64,000 bases of DNA from Helicobacter himalayensis. GTDB lineage: Bacteria; Campylobacterota; Campylobacteria; Campylobacterales; Helicobacteraceae. The position numbers and the translations under genes were made by a program. The notes beneath the pieces are model-generated. The model was given only the letters and a program-made list of their open reading frames with translations, ran no database searches and had not been told where the DNA came from. Within the stretch, counting starts at the first letter, position 1. Each line of letters opens with the position of its first letter. The stretch is taken from NCBI RefSeq assembly GCF_001602095.1, contig NZ_CP014991.1, positions 62,001-126,000 on the forward strand, written 5' to 3'. Of this stretch, positions 61,547 to 64,000 are shown one piece after another.

Positions 61547-64000
61547 ATGTATAAATTCGCCATTACTCGCCCTGTTACGACGCTTATGTTTGCGTTGGCT
61601 GTGATGTTTTTTGGCTTTTTGGCGGTAAATAAAATGCCTGTTTCACTTTTCCCAAATGTGGATTTCCCGGTGGTAACGGTGATTACAACCTATCAGGGTG
61701 CAAGTGCAGAGACGATTGAAACAAAGGTAACGGATAAAATCGAAGAAGCGGTGCTAGGAATTGATGGGATTAAAAAAGTGACTTCTTCAAGCGTGCGCAA
61801 TACGAGCATTGTGGTAGTGGAATTCCAGCTTGAAAAAGACCTTGATGTGGCTGTGGCTGATGTGCGCGATAAAATCGGCACGGTGAGGCTTGAAAGCGGG
61901 GTGGATTCTCCAAGTGTGCGAAAGGTGGATACCGGCTCTGCGCCTGTGATTTCACTTTTCCTCACAAGCACCAAAGTCCCACCAAGCGAGATGATGAAGC
62001 ACGCGGATAACATTATAAAGCCAATGTTACAAAAAATTAGCGGTGTGGGAAGCGTGGAGGTGCGTGGATATCGTAAGCGACAAATTAGAATTTACCCAGA
62101 TCCAACGCTTATGAATAAATACAATCTCACCTATTCAACCCTAGCAAATCTCATCGGACAAGAGAATCTTGAGGTTGATGGTGGGAGATTGGTAAGTCAG
62201 AAAACCGAATGGGCGCTTACCACTGATGCTAATAGCTATGATATTGAAGAAATGGGTGAAATCCGCGTGAGTGATGGCGTGCGTTTGAGAGATATTGCGC
62301 GTATTGAAGATTCTATTGAAGAGGATAGAACCTATGCAAGCTATGACAAGACGCCCGGCGTTATTTTTGAAGTGCAAAAAATTTCAGGGCAAAATGACAT
62401 AAAAATTGCTCAAGCCGTCAAACAGACTTTCAAAGAAATTGAAGCTGTGAGTCAAGATTACGAAGTGCAGGTGTTTAAAGACACGACAACTTATATTGAA
62501 GATTCTATTGCCGATGTGAAGTTTGACCTTTTGCTTGGGGCGATTTTGGCGGTTAGTATTGTGTTTTTATTCTTGCGGAGTGTGAGTATTACTATTGTCG
62601 CGGCACTAAGCTTGCCTGTATCGATTATTGGGACATTTGCGCTTATGAGCGCGTTTGATTTAACGCTTAATATGCTCACCCTCCTTGCGCTTACCCTTGC
62701 GATTGGGATTATTATCGATGATGCAATTGTGGTGATTGAAAATATCCACAAAAAGCTAGAAGCTGGACTTCCTAAGCGTGAAGCCGCCTATGAAGGGGTG
62801 AGAGAGATTGGTTTTGCGATTGTGGCAATTTCTGCAATGCTGCTTTCAGTGTTTATCCCTGTTGGGAGTATGAGTGGGATTGTGGGGAAATTTTTCCAAA
62901 GCTTTGGTATCACTGTAGCCCTCGCAATCGGGCTTTCTTATGTTGTGGTGGTGACTTTTATTCCGATGATAAGCTCTATTGTTGTGAATCCAAAGCACTC
63001 GAAATTCTATTATAAGACTGAGGGCTTTTTTAATGCGCTTGATAGAATCTATGTAAAAACGCTTGGCTTTGTGCTAAATAATAAGCTCATCGTGCTTGCT
63101 GGCGTGATTTTGGTATTTATCGGCTCGCTATTTTTGGCAAAAATGCTTGGCTTTGATTTTATGAAAAAAGAAGACAAGGGTGAATATAACATTTTCTTAG
63201 AAGTTGCACCGGGCATTAGTATGGAAGAGATGAAGCGCAGAAGTGGGATTTTGCAGGATATTGTGCTAAATGAGCCCACCACGCGTTTTGCAACACTCCA
63301 AATTGGCTATAATTCTCAAAAAAATATTTTCAAAGCGCAAATTTATACAAAAATGCTTGATAGAAGCGAGCGTAAGGGGAAGGAGGATACGCAGTTTGCG
63401 GTTATGAACAAAGTGCGCGGACTTTTGAAAAATAATGAAGCAGCAAAAGATATGACAATTTCAGTTGTGGAAGTTTCAGATTTTGGTGGTGGCGGGGATA
63501 ACTCGCCTTTCCAAATCGCCATTCTTGCGCCAAATGATGAGATTCTCTATAAAACTCAACAAAATCTCTACAATCTCATTGAAACAAAGCTCGCGGGCAA
63601 GGCTACGGATTTGCACTTAAATAAAGCCGATGATGCGCCAGAGTATAGATTCCATATTGTGCGTGCAAATGCTAATAAATACGGCGTGAGTTCGCAAGAA
63701 ATTGGCAACTCCATACGCGCGGCATTTTCTGGTGAATATCCTGTAGGCTATTACAAAGAAAATGGTAAGGAATACGACATTACTTTGCGTGTGCCAGATT
63801 CTGATAGGCGCGTGCTTGAGGACATTAAACGTTTGCAAGTGAAAAATGCTAAGGGTGAGCTTATGTTTTTAGAAGGGCTTGTGAGTATCGAGCAGACAAA
63901 GACAGCCTCGACAATTACGCGCTTTAATCGTCAGCGAAGCCTCACTGTGTATGCGCAGGTGAATAAGGCTTCTGGTGCGAGTCTTGGTGATTTGTTTGCG
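61547..64000 (+). CDS. RND efflux pump, AcrB/HefC-type inner-membrane transporter (partial, runs off the window)
   Basis: The first 818 codons of a pump of about 1000 residues are present. It starts YKFAITRPVTTLMFALAVMFFGFLAVNKMPVSLFPNVDFPVVTVITTYQGASAETIETKVTDKIEEAVLGIDGIKKVTSSS, the usual TM1 and porter domain. The proton-relay aspartates appear in ALTLAIGIIIDDAIVVIENIHKKLEAG, and the second porter half is under way at the window end. AAAAGGAG precedes the ATG at 61547. With the two preceding genes it forms a complete tripartite pump. Substrates are unknown. Confidence 0.93.
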   Translation, partial: MYKFAITRPVTTLMFALAVMFFGFLAVNKMPVSLFPNVDFPVVTVITTYQGASAETIETKVTDKIEEAVLGIDGIKKVTSSSVRNTSIVVVEFQLEKDLDVAVADVRDKIGTVRLESGVDSPSVRKVDTGSAPVISLFLTSTKVPPSEMMKHADNIIKPMLQKISGVGSVEVRGYRKRQIRIYPDPTLMNKYNLTYSTLANLIGQENLEVDGGRLVSQKTEWALTTDANSYDIEEMGEIRVSDGVRLRDIARIEDSIEEDRTYASYDKTPGVIFEVQKISGQNDIKIAQAVKQTFKEIEAVSQDYEVQVFKDTTTYIEDSIADVKFDLLLGAILAVSIVFLFLRSVSITIVAALSLPVSIIGTFALMSAFDLTLNMLTLLALTLAIGIIIDDAIVVIENIHKKLEAGLPKREAAYEGVREIGFAIVAISAMLLSVFIPVGSMSGIVGKFFQSFGITVALAIGLSYVVVVTFIPMISSIVVNPKHSKFYYKTEGFFNALDRIYVKTLGFVLNNKLIVLAGVILVFIGSLFLAKMLGFDFMKKEDKGEYNIFLEVAPGISMEEMKRRSGILQDIVLNEPTTRFATLQIGYNSQKNIFKAQIYTKMLDRSERKGKEDTQFAVMNKVRGLLKNNEAAKDMTISVVEVSDFGGGGDNSPFQIAILAPNDEILYKTQQNLYNLIETKLAGKATDLHLNKADDAPEYRFHIVRANANKYGVSSQEIGNSIRAAFSGEYPVGYYKENGKEYDITLRVPDSDRRVLEDIKRLQVKNAKGELMFLEGLVSIEQTKTASTITRFNRQRSLTVYAQVNKASGASLGDLFA

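Overview
The window looks like a chromosomal segment of a Helicobacter (Campylobacterota), probably an enterohepatic or other non-pylori species. The evidence is a GC content that reads as roughly 37 percent, polar-flagellum genes, futalosine-pathway menaquinone genes (MqnD, MqnE), and gene strings that match H. pylori order as I remember it: folK-flhF-flhG-x-fliA-fliM-fliY, trmB-ftsE-ftsX-envC-flaG-fliD-fliS-fliT, fdxA-ppx-waaC, tgt/TrkA-like-aroB-mscS-mtaB-ftsH-like, rluA-recJ, and purA-FliJ-like-MotE-like. I see no rRNA, tRNA, CRISPR array or insertion sequence.

Layout. 1-4530 (minus): the N-terminal part of a GspE-type ATPase, a secretin, MshK/PilP-like, MshJ/PilO-like and PilM/PilN-like proteins. 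Together they resemble an MSHA pilus system or the Campylobacter Cts DNA-uptake system. A 335-base leader ahead of them holds a small ORF and two hairpins. 4866-7422: plsY and folate genes around a Dsb-like protein. 7423-12793: flagellar placement and regulation (flhF, flhG), sigma-28 and the switch proteins. 12805-19982: trmB, ftsEX with an EnvC-like partner, then a flaG-fliD-fliS-fliT filament-cap operon behind a sigma-28 promoter. 19983-20565: a scar with a truncated DNA adenine methylase. 20566-28786: LPS heptosyltransferase, ppx/gppA, ferredoxin, a TrpC-like protein, an oxidoreductase, mrp, fmt and tgt. 28859-36532: a co-directional membrane and stress cluster ending in an FtsH homologue without its zinc site. 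36551-43860 (minus): rluA, recJ, thrB, tsaB-like, MotE-like, FliJ-like, purA and hisZ.

43861-47550 is the accessory surface-carbohydrate island. It has an FkbM-like gene behind a T15 tract and two glycosyltransferase genes (GT8 and GT4), each broken at a G9 tract and again at an A tract. Each has its own copy of one promoter repeat, and a 29-bp piece of GT8 coding sequence lies in front of the GT4 gene. This looks like a phase-variable cassette shaped by recombination. 47550-51599 (minus): prfB, uppS, a hexapeptide acetyltransferase and a fused HsdM/HsdS-like protein with eroded methylase motifs. 51880-53167: FlgP/FlgQ-like lipoproteins behind a good sigma-54 site. 53280-59187: mqnD, yaaA, pycB, mqnE, lpxC. 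59316-64000: a TolC/MFP/RND efflux operon whose promoter carries a palindromic operator over the -35.

The main unexplained signal is a short motif, AGAATC/GATTCT. It occurs about five times per kb, on both strands and in all reading frames, and in inverted pairs, one of which forms a terminator. It resembles the DNA uptake sequences of other competent bacteria, and the window also encodes a Cts/MSHA-type apparatus. That functional link is an inference.
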